From Deltaproteobacteria bacterium (lineage in GTDB: Bacteria; Desulfobacterota; Desulfobacteria; Desulfobacterales; SG8-13): 15,413 nucleotides of DNA. The number at the start of each line of letters is the position of its first letter. Within the stretch, counting starts at the first letter, position 1. Positions 6,509 through 13,762 of the stretch are shown one piece after another. The stretch is from positions 1-15,413 of the forward strand of contig JAHEIV010000014.1 in assembly GCA_024639205.1 (NCBI GenBank), read 5' to 3'. The position numbers and the translations under genes were made by a program. The notes beneath the pieces were generated by a model. The model did not search any database. It saw nothing but the letters and a program-made list of their open reading frames with translations, and was not told where the DNA came from.

Positions 6509-7762
6509 CTATTCAGCTATTCGCTCTATCGATGCACCGAGACTGGCAAATTTTTTCTCGATCTGCTGATAGCCCCGGTCCAGGTGATAAACGCGGTTGA
6601 CGACCGTGGCTCCCTCGGCAACCAAACCTGCCAGGATCAGCGATGCACTCGCCCGCAGATCCGAAGCCATTACCGGTGCAGCGGAAAGCCTTGAAACGCC
6701 TTTTACGACTGCGGTGTTTCCGGACACCTGGATGTCCGCCCCCATCCGCTTGAGTTCACTGACGTGGATAAAACGGTTTTCGAATATGTTTTCAGTGATG
6801 ACGCTCATCCCGTCGGCAATGGACATCAGCACCATGAACTGGGCCTGCATGTCGGTGGGAAAACCCGGATAGGGCTGGGTTTGGACATCGGTGCTGGTGA
6901 TGGGCCCTGTGGCGGCAACCGTAAGGGACTTGCCCTGAATCTCGATCATTACTCCTGCCTGTATAAGCTTATCGGTCAGGGCCCCCAGATGTTCGGGTTC
7001 GCAGTTCACCAGTGTTACCCGCCCCCCTGTCAGGGCGGCCGCCACCATGAAAGTGCCGCATTCGATCCGATCGGGTATCACGGAAACCGATGCCGGCCGC
7101 AACTCGGAGACGCCGCGGATCTCGACAACCGCGGTTCCGGCTCCACGGATCTCGGCGCCCATCTGGTTGAGGGTGTCGGCCAACGCTACGATCTCGGGCT
7201 CGCGGGCGGCATTGCGCAGGGTGGTATCCCCTTCGGCCAGAGATGCCGCCATCATCAGGTTTTCGGTACCGGTCACCGTTGGGATGTCCAGATAAACGTC
7301 TGCCCCCTTCAGGCGTTCCGCTTCGATTTCCACGTATCCGTGGTGCAGCTGGACTGCGGCACCCATCTGCGCCAAGCCCTTCAAGTGAATGTTGATGGGC
7401 CGTGCACCGATGGCACAGCCTCCGGGCAGCGATACCCGGGCTCTTTTCAGACGGGCCAGCAGCGGACCCAGCACCAGCACAGACGCACGCATTTTACGCA
7501 CCAGGTCATAGGGTGCTTCGAACTTGTCGAGTCCTCCCGCATTGACGCTCACGCGCTCACCCTCTACCGATACGGTGGCGCCAAGTTGATCCAGAAGCAA
7601 CAAGGTGGTCTCGATATCTTTGAGCTGCGGGACATTGGTGTATGTGTTTACACCATCGGTCAACAGGGAGGAGAGCAGGATCGGCAGGGCCGCGTTTTTC
7701 GCCCCACTGATGGTCACTTCTCCCTCCAGGCGCCTGCCGCCTGTCACCCGGATTTTATCCAT
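6509..7762 (-). CDS. murA: UDP-N-acetylglucosamine 1-carboxyvinyltransferase MurA
   Basis: MurA transfers enolpyruvate from PEP to UDP-GlcNAc, the first committed step of peptidoglycan synthesis in the cytoplasm. The 417-residue length is standard. Key residues are all visible: Lys22 in SGAKN, Cys116 in LPGGCAIGARP (the fosfomycin-reactive cysteine, aligned with Cys115 of E. coli), Arg121, the FPTDMQAQ segment with Asp304 (catalytic base), and Arg370 and Arg396. The frame stays open upstream to 7972, but the ATG at 7762 is clearly right: it begins MDKIRVTGG as other MurAs do and has GGAGGA a few bases before it. The upstream extension would run through the terminator. The cysteine form predicts fosfomycin sensitivity at the target level. 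Confidence 0.97.
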   Translation of the reverse strand: MDKIRVTGGRRLEGEVTISGAKNAALPILLSSLLTDGVNTYTNVPQLKDIETTLLLLDQLGATVSVEGERVSVNAGGLDKFEAPYDLVRKMRASVLVLGPLLARLKRARVSLPGGCAIGARPINIHLKGLAQMGAAVQLHHGYVEIEAERLKGADVYLDIPTVTGTENLMMAASLAEGDTTLRNAAREPEIVALADTLNQMGAEIRGAGTAVVEIRGVSELRPASVSVIPDRIECGTFMVAAALTGGRVTLVNCEPEHLGALTDKLIQAGVMIEIQGKSLTVAATGPITSTDVQTQPYPGFPTDMQAQFMVLMSIADGMSVITENIFENRFIHVSELKRMGADIQVSGNTAVVKGVSRLSAAPVMASDLRASASLILAGLVAEGATVVNRVYHLDRGYQQIEKKFASLGASIERIAE

Positions 7763-7960
7763 AATCAGTTTCCTCCGGAAGCTTTCGAAATTAATTTTTT
7801 CACAATGCGCTGCACAACCATGACTTGTCCGGTAACCATGAAATGCTTTGCCCTTGCTCGCCGACGGTTCGGGCAACATCGCGGTGATCAATGCTATAAC
7901 GCCCTGCAAGCGCCATGAGCAAGCAAAAAATGATCGAATCCTCCCCGACTCAGGACCGTA

Positions 7961-7996
7961 AAAAAGCGCCACCCCTGCGCGGGGGAAGCGCTTTTT
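7961..7996. terminator. Bidirectional intrinsic terminator after the qrc operon
   Basis: AAAAAGCGC (7961-7969) pairs with GCGCTTTTT (7988-7996), and an inner CCCC/GGGG stem (7972-7975 with 7981-7984) closes a TGCGC loop. T-runs flank it on both strands. It lies 28 bp past the stop of the small gene at 8024-8185, in the right place to end the qrc transcript, and about 200 bp upstream of murA, which must therefore have its own promoter or depend on read-through. Confidence 0.85.
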
Positions 7997-8023
7997 ATAG
8001 AAACCGAAACGATTGGTGTGTGC

Positions 8024-8185
8024 TTAGTGGTGGTCGCCAGCCTTGCCTTTTATCGTGTCGTAGGCCGCCTTGACGATGCAGTAGGTCATGCCCATGCCCA
8101 GAACGCTGAGCGCGTACCACAGCGCACCGTGAAACACAAAGTGGACCGTATCCGAGACCCACTCGAAACTGATAAACGGCAACAT
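8024..8185 (-). CDS. Small membrane protein closing the qrc operon
   Basis: This 53-residue reading frame starts at an ATG (8183-8185) with AGGAGG eight bases upstream and ends in TAA at 8024-8026. The sequence begins MLPFISFEWVSDTVHF. It continues through one hydrophobic helix (about residues 13-38: HFVFHGALWYALSVLGMG, then MTYC) and ends in a short basic then histidine-rich tail (KGKAGDHH). It lies 58 bp after qrcD on the same strand and directly before the operon's terminator, so it is very probably co-transcribed with qrcABCD. A longer frame overlapping it in another register (7995-8240) gives an unnatural sequence without a ribosome site. I do not know a named family. A small accessory or assembly subunit of the Qrc membrane complex is the natural inference, comparable to the small subunits of other respiratory complexes. 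Confidence 0.8.
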   Translation of the reverse strand: MLPFISFEWVSDTVHFVFHGALWYALSVLGMGMTYCIVKAAYDTIKGKAGDHH

Positions 8186-8243
8186 CTCTCATTCCTCCTA
8201 CGTTCGGCTTTTTCTCAATGTCTGCCCTTGCCCAAATCAAAGG

Positions 8244-9587
8244 CTAGGCTTGTGCCGGTTGCAAATCCCCTTCCGGAGCGGCCGGATCCTCATCTGCGGG
8301 CGTTTCTTCGGCATCGGCCGCTGCAGCCGGTTCTACCTCCGGTGTCGGCGGTTCGATCGGATTCAGCTCCTGCTCCTGGGGAAAAATAGGCATGTACCGA
8401 AAGGAGATCATCACCAGGATGATACCGTATGCCACCGGCAAAATGGTGGTCGCCACTTCCTGCCAGCTGGGGATGTACAGGGCCCAGTTTTCAAACGGCA
8501 GCACCGGTATTGCCAGCACCTGAAGGACCATTACCCAGCGGTTCACCATGGCACCCAGTGCGCCCAGAAAAACCGCGATCCAAAGCAATTTGTTGTTTTC
8601 CCGGGTTTTCTTGACGACCAGCAAAAAAGCCGGCACCCATCCGCACAGAACAATTTCCAAAAATAAAATCCAGTAACCGTAGAATGCGTTGTCGGTGTAG
8701 AAAAAGTTGAGCACGAATCCCTTTGAAGGTGCGGTGACAAAGGCCCAGTAGATGGTATCGATGGTTTTCACGAAAATATAGGTGAGCAGCATCCAGCCGG
8801 CAATCTTTGCCAGCAGCCGGATCACGTTGTCCTTGACCAGCTTTTTGCGGGAAATGGCCTCTGTGATCTTGGTTATCAGGATCGTAAAGCAGGGACCGCA
8901 GGCCGCTGCCGACCAGGTAAACAGAAAAAAGGTATAGGGCCAGATCAGAATATGTTCGCGAAAACCGAACGGCCTTGCGAAAAGCACACCGGACACACCT
9001 CCCAGCGAACCCTGGTGAAAGAAAGACAGAAAGGCACCGGTGGCGGCGAAAACGGCCATGATCTCATGCATGTTGTGGCTGAGGTTGTGGAAGAATGGAA
9101 CCCGATCGATCTGCCGGTTTTCCAGAACCAGCGGTACATATTCGATGCACAGGACAAAAAAGTAGCATGTCAGACAGAAAGCCACCTCGGTGAGCATGGA
9201 GTGCACATTGGCATGCCAGAAAATAAACCACCCCCGCAACGGCTGGCCCACATCGATTCCAAGGATCAACAGTGCTGAGCTGTAGCAGATGAACCCGAGC
9301 AGCACGGCGAAGTTGATGATGTTCTTCAGCTCGTCCTTTCCGATAATATAGCGCAGCAGTCCGGTGAAAAATGCACCGCCACCCAGGGCGATCACGGCCA
9401 GGTCGGCCCAGATCCACAGGGCGAATCCGTATGCATTGTTCATGTTGGTCTGGTTGAGCCCTTTCAGCCAGCAGAGCAACATGGCATACACGCCCCACAG
9501 CAACACCACGCTCACAACGGTAAGGGCCCCTAAAAACTGAGGCAGAGGGCAGCGTTTCACTCCTTTGGGTATCAATGCAGCATCCAT
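8244..9587 (-). CDS. qrcD: QrcD, NrfD-family menaquinone-reducing membrane subunit
   Basis: This 447-residue integral membrane protein of the NrfD/PsrC family has about ten hydrophobic helices. In Qrc this subunit is the membrane anchor and the site of menaquinone reduction. The family-typical HQGSLGG stretch is at 191-197, after the HNLSHNMHE segment. After the last helix (about 375-397) comes a 40-residue tail (about 406-447) made mostly of Pro, Ala, Glu and Asp, which looks disordered and cytoplasmic. I chose the ATG at 9587 (MDAALIPKGVKRC), with GAGGAG about ten bases upstream; the in-frame TTG at 9605 lacks a site and overlaps that sequence. Fourth gene of the operon, 105 bp after qrcC. 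Confidence 0.92.
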   Translation of the reverse strand: MDAALIPKGVKRCPLPQFLGALTVVSVVLLWGVYAMLLCWLKGLNQTNMNNAYGFALWIWADLAVIALGGGAFFTGLLRYIIGKDELKNIINFAVLLGFICYSSALLILGIDVGQPLRGWFIFWHANVHSMLTEVAFCLTCYFFVLCIEYVPLVLENRQIDRVPFFHNLSHNMHEIMAVFAATGAFLSFFHQGSLGGVSGVLFARPFGFREHILIWPYTFFLFTWSAAACGPCFTILITKITEAISRKKLVKDNVIRLLAKIAGWMLLTYIFVKTIDTIYWAFVTAPSKGFVLNFFYTDNAFYGYWILFLEIVLCGWVPAFLLVVKKTRENNKLLWIAVFLGALGAMVNRWVMVLQVLAIPVLPFENWALYIPSWQEVATTILPVAYGIILVMISFRYMPIFPQEQELNPIEPPTPEVEPAAAADAEETPADEDPAAPEGDLQPAQA

Positions 9588-9651
9588 AATTTCCGTGCTC
9601 CTCAATGGGTTTGTATTGCTCTCAAACGATCCAATCTGTCGAAATTCATCG

Positions 9652-9691
9652 CGAACCGGAAAGTTCTTTCGTGAGCTCTTGTACCGGTTCG
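9652..9691 (-). other. Intercistronic hairpin between qrcC and qrcD
   Basis: CGAACCGG (9652-9659) and CCGGTTCG (9684-9691) form a perfect 8-bp stem around a 24-base loop. It starts just past the qrcC stop codon. There is no T-tract, so it is more likely to affect mRNA stability or the ratio of subunits than to terminate transcription. The function is inferred. Confidence 0.35.
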
Positions 9692-9692
9692 A

Positions 9693-10493
9693 CTATGCCT
9701 GATGCTGCGCTGCTTTCACCTGGTAGTTGTCCCCCAGGCGCCGCACCCATTCGCGGCTCGACAGATAGTAGACTTTAGTATTGGTCCCCAACCGCTCCAG
9801 CAGGCGAAATGCCTTCGGATTTCTCGATTTTCCCTCATGGCTGAGATCCGGCTGTGCCAGACGTGTAACCTCATGGTCAGGATTGTTCAAATCACCAAAA
9901 ACAATGGCCCCGGCCGGGCAGCCCTGAGTGCAGGCGGTCTGATACTCGTTTTCTGCGACCTCGCCCCTTTCCTCGTAATCGGCCTGTTGTCTGGCCAGCT
10001 GATAGCGGTGAAAGCAGAAGCTGCATTTTTCCACCACGCCGCGCATTCGAACCGAAACATCCGGGTTCAACATCTTCTCCATGCCGTCGGGCCAAACCGG
10101 ATCCCACCAGTTAAACAGCCGCACGTGGTAGGGACAGGCTGCCATACAGTAACGGCAACCAAAGCAGCGCGTGTAGATCTGGCTGACGATTCCGGTGCTG
10201 GCATCGTAATCGGTGGCCGTAGCCGGGCAAACCGACACGCACGGTGAATGACCGTGGTGTCCCTCACAGTGCTGGCAGGGTCTGGGCAGGAAACACTCAT
10301 CGGCGTCCGGGAAAGCTTTGCCGTTGGTCAATTTGTAAACGCGCATCCAGGCCACGCTGAGCAACTTGTCGGTTTCATCCTCCCGAAAAGGGACATTGTT
10401 TTCAGCCATGCAGGCGACCATACAGGATCCGCAACCGGTGCACTTGTCCAGATCGATGACCATTCCAAACCGTTTGGCATTTTCTTTTTTCAT
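9693..10493 (-). CDS. qrcC: QrcC, periplasmic four-cluster iron-sulfur subunit
   Basis: A 266-residue ferredoxin-like electron-transfer subunit of the Qrc complex, related to NrfC/DmsB and to the iron-sulfur half of alternative complex III ActB. Sixteen cysteines fall into four sets: C18/21/24/28, C73/76/85/89, C110/113/116/120 and C157/160/188/192. This is the layout of a four-cluster CISM iron-sulfur protein. No signal peptide is visible, so export would need to occur in a folded complex with the Tat-bearing QrcB. The ATG at 10493 has AAGG a few bases upstream. Third gene of the operon, 78 bp after qrcB. By homology it wires QrcA/QrcB to the quinone site in QrcD. Confidence 0.93.
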   Translation of the reverse strand: MKKENAKRFGMVIDLDKCTGCGSCMVACMAENNVPFREDETDKLLSVAWMRVYKLTNGKAFPDADECFLPRPCQHCEGHHGHSPCVSVCPATATDYDASTGIVSQIYTRCFGCRYCMAACPYHVRLFNWWDPVWPDGMEKMLNPDVSVRMRGVVEKCSFCFHRYQLARQQADYEERGEVAENEYQTACTQGCPAGAIVFGDLNNPDHEVTRLAQPDLSHEGKSRNPKAFRLLERLGTNTKVYYLSSREWVRRLGDNYQVKAAQHQA

Positions 10494-10571
10494 CTTCCCT
10501 TGTACCTCATCGCCTATTAAAATGAAGCGGACCAGAGAAAGCTCGGTTCCGATCCGGTTTCCTGCTCCGAT

Positions 10572-12788
10572 TTACGCTTTTGCGAGCCGGGCTCGGATTC
10601 CCCAGGCGGCATCGTGTCCGGTGGCCCCGTCTTCGACCGGTCCGGCGAGTCGATTATAGTTGACGCCTTTTCCGGCCAGGAATCGATCGTTGGCCGTATG
10701 ACCCAACCCGCGCGGCAGAGCAATCAACCCGGGCATGATACCTTCGGTTGTTCTGATTTTCACACGGGCTTTTCCTTTCGGGGTGGTAAGAACTGCGGTG
10801 CTGCCGCTGCCCAGACCCAGCGAATCGGCCGTGGCGGCATGGATTTCCACCAGCACCTCGTTCTTTTGCAACAGGGTATCTTCCACGGATTTGATCAGAA
10901 AGGGCGGACTGCCAACGTACCCGCTCCACAGTCGCATGGTATCGAAGGGAATCAGCACCAGCGGAAAGAAAGCCTCATCGCCTTCCGGCTTCACCAGGGA
11001 GTAATTGCCCAGGGCGCTGATTTCCCGGCTGGTGAATTCGAATTTCTCGGAAGCGGTTTCAAAGGCCTCCGACCACCCCGGGGCCTCGTATTCGCTGTCG
11101 ACCCAGTACCCCTGCTCCATCAGCGATTCCCACTTGTCTCCCAGGGTCTCTTCGAGGCACTCCTCGTAGCTGTCCCACGGGAAGGCCTTTGATATGCTCC
11201 CACCCAAGGCCTTGGCAAGCTGAATCACCGCATCGCCGGTGTGCATGCTGTTGAACTTAGGTTCGACCACCGGTCTGACAAGACTGATGATCGGCAGGGG
11301 ATAACCGGAAGGCGCCGGAACGTCTTCATAGCGCTCCAGGTAGGTATGATTCGGCAGCACCAGATCGGCCAGTTCAGCGGTCTCATCCAGGTAAGATGAA
11401 AAGCTCACCTTCATGGGGATCTTTGCAACGGCATCCTTGAAAGCGGTCGTGTCCGGCAGGGAATAGGCCGGATTGGCTTCTGAAATAAACAGCACCTGCA
11501 CCGGCTGGTATCCGGGATCGGTCAGAAGGGCTTCCGGCAGGCGATTCGCGAGATATCGAGCATGGGTGTAAATATCGCTTCCGGCACCGTCGATTCGAGT
11601 CTGCTGGTTGCCGGTGGAGGCGGCCTGCTCCATCTCAAGCTCGGGCCAATCGATATATTCGGGCTCGGGAACTGCCCAAGATCCGCCCTTCTGTCCCAGA
11701 TTGCCCACCAGCGCGTTTAAAAAGTGAACCGCCAGAACTTCCTTCAGACTGCCCGGGCTGGTCCCTTTTCCCCTGCCGCCAGTGGCTAGCGGACGGTTGG
11801 CACGCGCAAAACTGCGGGCCAGTTCCGTTATTACAGTAACTTTCACACCGGTAACTTTGGAAACGATTTCCGGGCTGAATCCATCGATCACCAGGCGCTT
11901 CCACTCCTGAAATCCGCTGCTGTGGCTGTTGACGAATTTTTCATCGTACAAAGACTCTTTGATGATCACCCCGGCAATTCCCAGGGCCAGCGCTCCTTCC
12001 GTGCCCGGGTTGATCGGAACCCATTGATCCGCCTTGGCGGCAGTGCGGGAAAGGCGCGGTTCAACCTGAATCAGCTTTCCGCCCTGATCGCGCCATTGAC
12101 TGTGGGCCTTGAAAAGGTAAACCGGGGACCCCCAGCCGTCGAGCAATCCGCTGCCGAAGCTCAAAACGAAGTCGGAATGCTCAACGTCAAAGCCGGGAAT
12201 CGCTCTCACGCCCTGGGTCAGGTAAAGGGCGACCTCGTAGGCGTCCTGGCTGGAGGGCATGCGGATGAAGTTTGGCGATCCGAAAACCCGCAAAAAACGG
12301 GCCAGCAGTTCGGCTACCGTACCGCGATCCGAACTGGAAATACAGGCAACCGTGTGCGCTCCGCCCTTGGCTCGCAGATCAGAAAGTTTCTCAGAGACTT
12401 CCGCCAGGGCATCTTCCCAGGAAATGGCAACAAAACGGCCGTTGACTTTCTTTAGCGGCGTCTTCACCCGGCGGGGGCCGTAAAGTAGCTGGGCGCCGGC
12501 CAGCCCCAGTGTGCAGAGGCTGCCGTCGTTGACCGGATGGTCCGGCAATCCTTCGATCTTCACCACCCGGTCATCCACCTTTCTGACATTGATCCCGCAA
12601 CCGCCGGGGCAAAGCGTGCAGGCAGATTTCACGACCGTCACCGCCCCTCTTGCCGGAACCGGTGTCCACGGCCACATCTGGCTCCAGATGGACATATCGT
12701 CCGTCAGCTTCCAGGGCAGCGGGGTCAGTGCGGTACCTGCAGCGCCACCAATTGCGAATGACAAAAAGCTTCTTCGGTCAATTTTCAT
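10572..12788 (-). CDS. qrcB: QrcB, Tat-exported molybdopterin-oxidoreductase-like subunit
   Basis: A 738-residue member of the complex iron-sulfur molybdoenzyme family. It begins with a twin-arginine signal (DRRSFLSF at 4-11, then a hydrophobic stretch) and carries an N-terminal iron-sulfur motif (C57, C60, C64, C92). The large molybdopterin-oxidoreductase domain and a C-terminal dinucleotide-binding-like domain (about 610-735) follow. The purified Desulfovibrio Qrc complex contains no molybdenum, so QrcB is thought to be a structural and electron-transfer relic of a catalytic subunit. Consistent with that, the segment after GSPN (170-173), where relatives place a catalytic Cys or Sec, reads FIRMPSSQDAYEV with neither. 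The ATG at 12788 has AAGGGGA seven bases upstream. Second gene of the operon, 89 bp after qrcA. Confidence 0.92.
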   Translation of the reverse strand: MKIDRRSFLSFAIGGAAGTALTPLPWKLTDDMSIWSQMWPWTPVPARGAVTVVKSACTLCPGGCGINVRKVDDRVVKIEGLPDHPVNDGSLCTLGLAGAQLLYGPRRVKTPLKKVNGRFVAISWEDALAEVSEKLSDLRAKGGAHTVACISSSDRGTVAELLARFLRVFGSPNFIRMPSSQDAYEVALYLTQGVRAIPGFDVEHSDFVLSFGSGLLDGWGSPVYLFKAHSQWRDQGGKLIQVEPRLSRTAAKADQWVPINPGTEGALALGIAGVIIKESLYDEKFVNSHSSGFQEWKRLVIDGFSPEIVSKVTGVKVTVITELARSFARANRPLATGGRGKGTSPGSLKEVLAVHFLNALVGNLGQKGGSWAVPEPEYIDWPELEMEQAASTGNQQTRIDGAGSDIYTHARYLANRLPEALLTDPGYQPVQVLFISEANPAYSLPDTTAFKDAVAKIPMKVSFSSYLDETAELADLVLPNHTYLERYEDVPAPSGYPLPIISLVRPVVEPKFNSMHTGDAVIQLAKALGGSISKAFPWDSYEECLEETLGDKWESLMEQGYWVDSEYEAPGWSEAFETASEKFEFTSREISALGNYSLVKPEGDEAFFPLVLIPFDTMRLWSGYVGSPPFLIKSVEDTLLQKNEVLVEIHAATADSLGLGSGSTAVLTTPKGKARVKIRTTEGIMPGLIALPRGLGHTANDRFLAGKGVNYNRLAGPVEDGATGHDAAWGIRARLAKA

Positions 12789-12877
12789 CGATCAGTCCCC
12801 TTGCTTATCAACAGGCAGCGATGTGTTTCGGTCATTGGTTGCCGTTTGATCGGATCGGTTCGACCACCGTCAATTGC

Positions 12878-13576
12878 TTAGTGGTGACAGACGAAGCATC
12901 CACCTCTTTTGGTCTGAACGCTTGCCTGGTTCACATTTTCCCGTTGGTGGCATTCAGCGCAGTCGTCCATCTTCATGCGATCCCAGCTGTTGCGGCTGAT
13001 ACCGGCAATGTTATGCCCCCAGATGTCCCGGCTGTAACGGGAAATCCGGTTTTGCTCATAGGGCCTGAGCGATTCGGACTCGCCGATGGAACCATGGCAG
13101 GTGACACAGTCCATGCCGGCCTTGAGGACGTGAGCCGAGTGAGGGAAAAAAACGCATGGCGGCTGCCGGGAATATACCAGCCAGGGGACCTCGCGGTACC
13201 TCTGGACATATTCGGTGACGAAGTACTCTTCGGCTTCGCTGTCGCCCTGAACTTCCTCGTGGCAGTCGATGCACTGAGCCAGCGTGGGCACGCCCGAGTA
13301 GCTGCCGTCCTCGCGGAAGAAATGGCAGCTTTCACATCCCTCATCCACCATCTCGTTGTGAACCAGATGGTTGAATTCGACCGGCTGTGGCCTGCTTGAG
13401 TAAAGAAGTTTGGGAAATACCACCCATCCCACAATCAGGCTGGCGATAAATCCAAAAACAAAAAACAGGATGATCGTTGCGCTCGATCCATCCTGTTTCT
13501 TTTCCTCGACTCCCTGCGGAATGTGACCCTCATCCATGCCCGATGCGGCCTTGGATTGCTCGTCTACTGTACTCAT
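12878..13576 (-). CDS. qrcA: QrcA, membrane-anchored multiheme cytochrome c
   Basis: A 232-residue cytochrome c that takes electrons from periplasmic cytochrome c3 into Qrc. A hydrophilic cytoplasmic leader (1-33) is followed by one membrane helix (34-55) and a periplasmic heme domain. Five CXXCH motifs are at 81-85, 102-106, 157-161, 206-210 and 227-231; the last is at the extreme C-terminus. An isolated Cys141 sits in PPCVFFPHSAH, where the histidines probably serve as axial ligands. Purified Desulfovibrio Qrc was reported to bind six hemes c, so one site is non-canonical or absent here. The ATG at 13576 has GGAG five bases upstream; the frame is open to 13702, but that extension lacks a ribosome site. 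First gene of the qrc operon. Confidence 0.92.
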   Translation of the reverse strand: MSTVDEQSKAASGMDEGHIPQGVEEKKQDGSSATIILFFVFGFIASLIVGWVVFPKLLYSSRPQPVEFNHLVHNEMVDEGCESCHFFREDGSYSGVPTLAQCIDCHEEVQGDSEAEEYFVTEYVQRYREVPWLVYSRQPPCVFFPHSAHVLKAGMDCVTCHGSIGESESLRPYEQNRISRYSRDIWGHNIAGISRNSWDRMKMDDCAECHQRENVNQASVQTKRGGCFVCHH

Positions 13577-13726
13577 GGAATCTCCGTCAGTCAGCAATTG
13601 GTGGTTAATCGCTGATGCGTGGCAGCGCTGGCCGATTCCGGACCGTCTTTCGACCCTGCGGTACCTTCCGGAATTCGCCTCGTCTGCAGTGCGCAGCAGC
13701 ATCTTGCGCCGGGAAAAATTTGTGGT

Positions 13727-13755
13727 TGTTTACCGTGAGCCGTCTTTTTTGTCAA
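13727..13755 (-). promoter_or_regulatory. Candidate promoter of the qrc operon
   Basis: On the minus strand a perfect TTGACA (13750-13755) is followed after 17 bp by TAAACA (13727-13732), which matches the -10 consensus at only three positions. It lies just past the ccsA stop and would give a leader of about 145 nt before qrcA. A perfect -35 with a weak -10 may indicate an activated promoter. Read-through from resB-ccsA is also possible, since no clear terminator separates them. Confidence 0.4.
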
Positions 13756-13762
13756 GCCAAAA

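Noticed and set aside
6764..7918. Long plus-strand frame (384 codons) opposite murA
   Set aside because: It lies fully antisense to murA and its upstream region, and its composition (rich in G, H, Q, R) is typical of a shadow frame. MurA on the other strand has all its catalytic residues.
7995..8240. Minus-strand frame of 81 codons after qrcD
   Set aside because: The sequence is arginine- and histidine-rich and unnatural, and its end runs into the terminator stem. The overlapping 53-codon frame in another register has a ribosome site and a membrane helix.
13577..13702. N-terminal extension of QrcA to an ATG at 13702
   Set aside because: No ribosome site there, and the residues look like untranslated leader. 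The ATG at 13576 has GGAG at the right distance and is followed by a normal signal-anchor arrangement.
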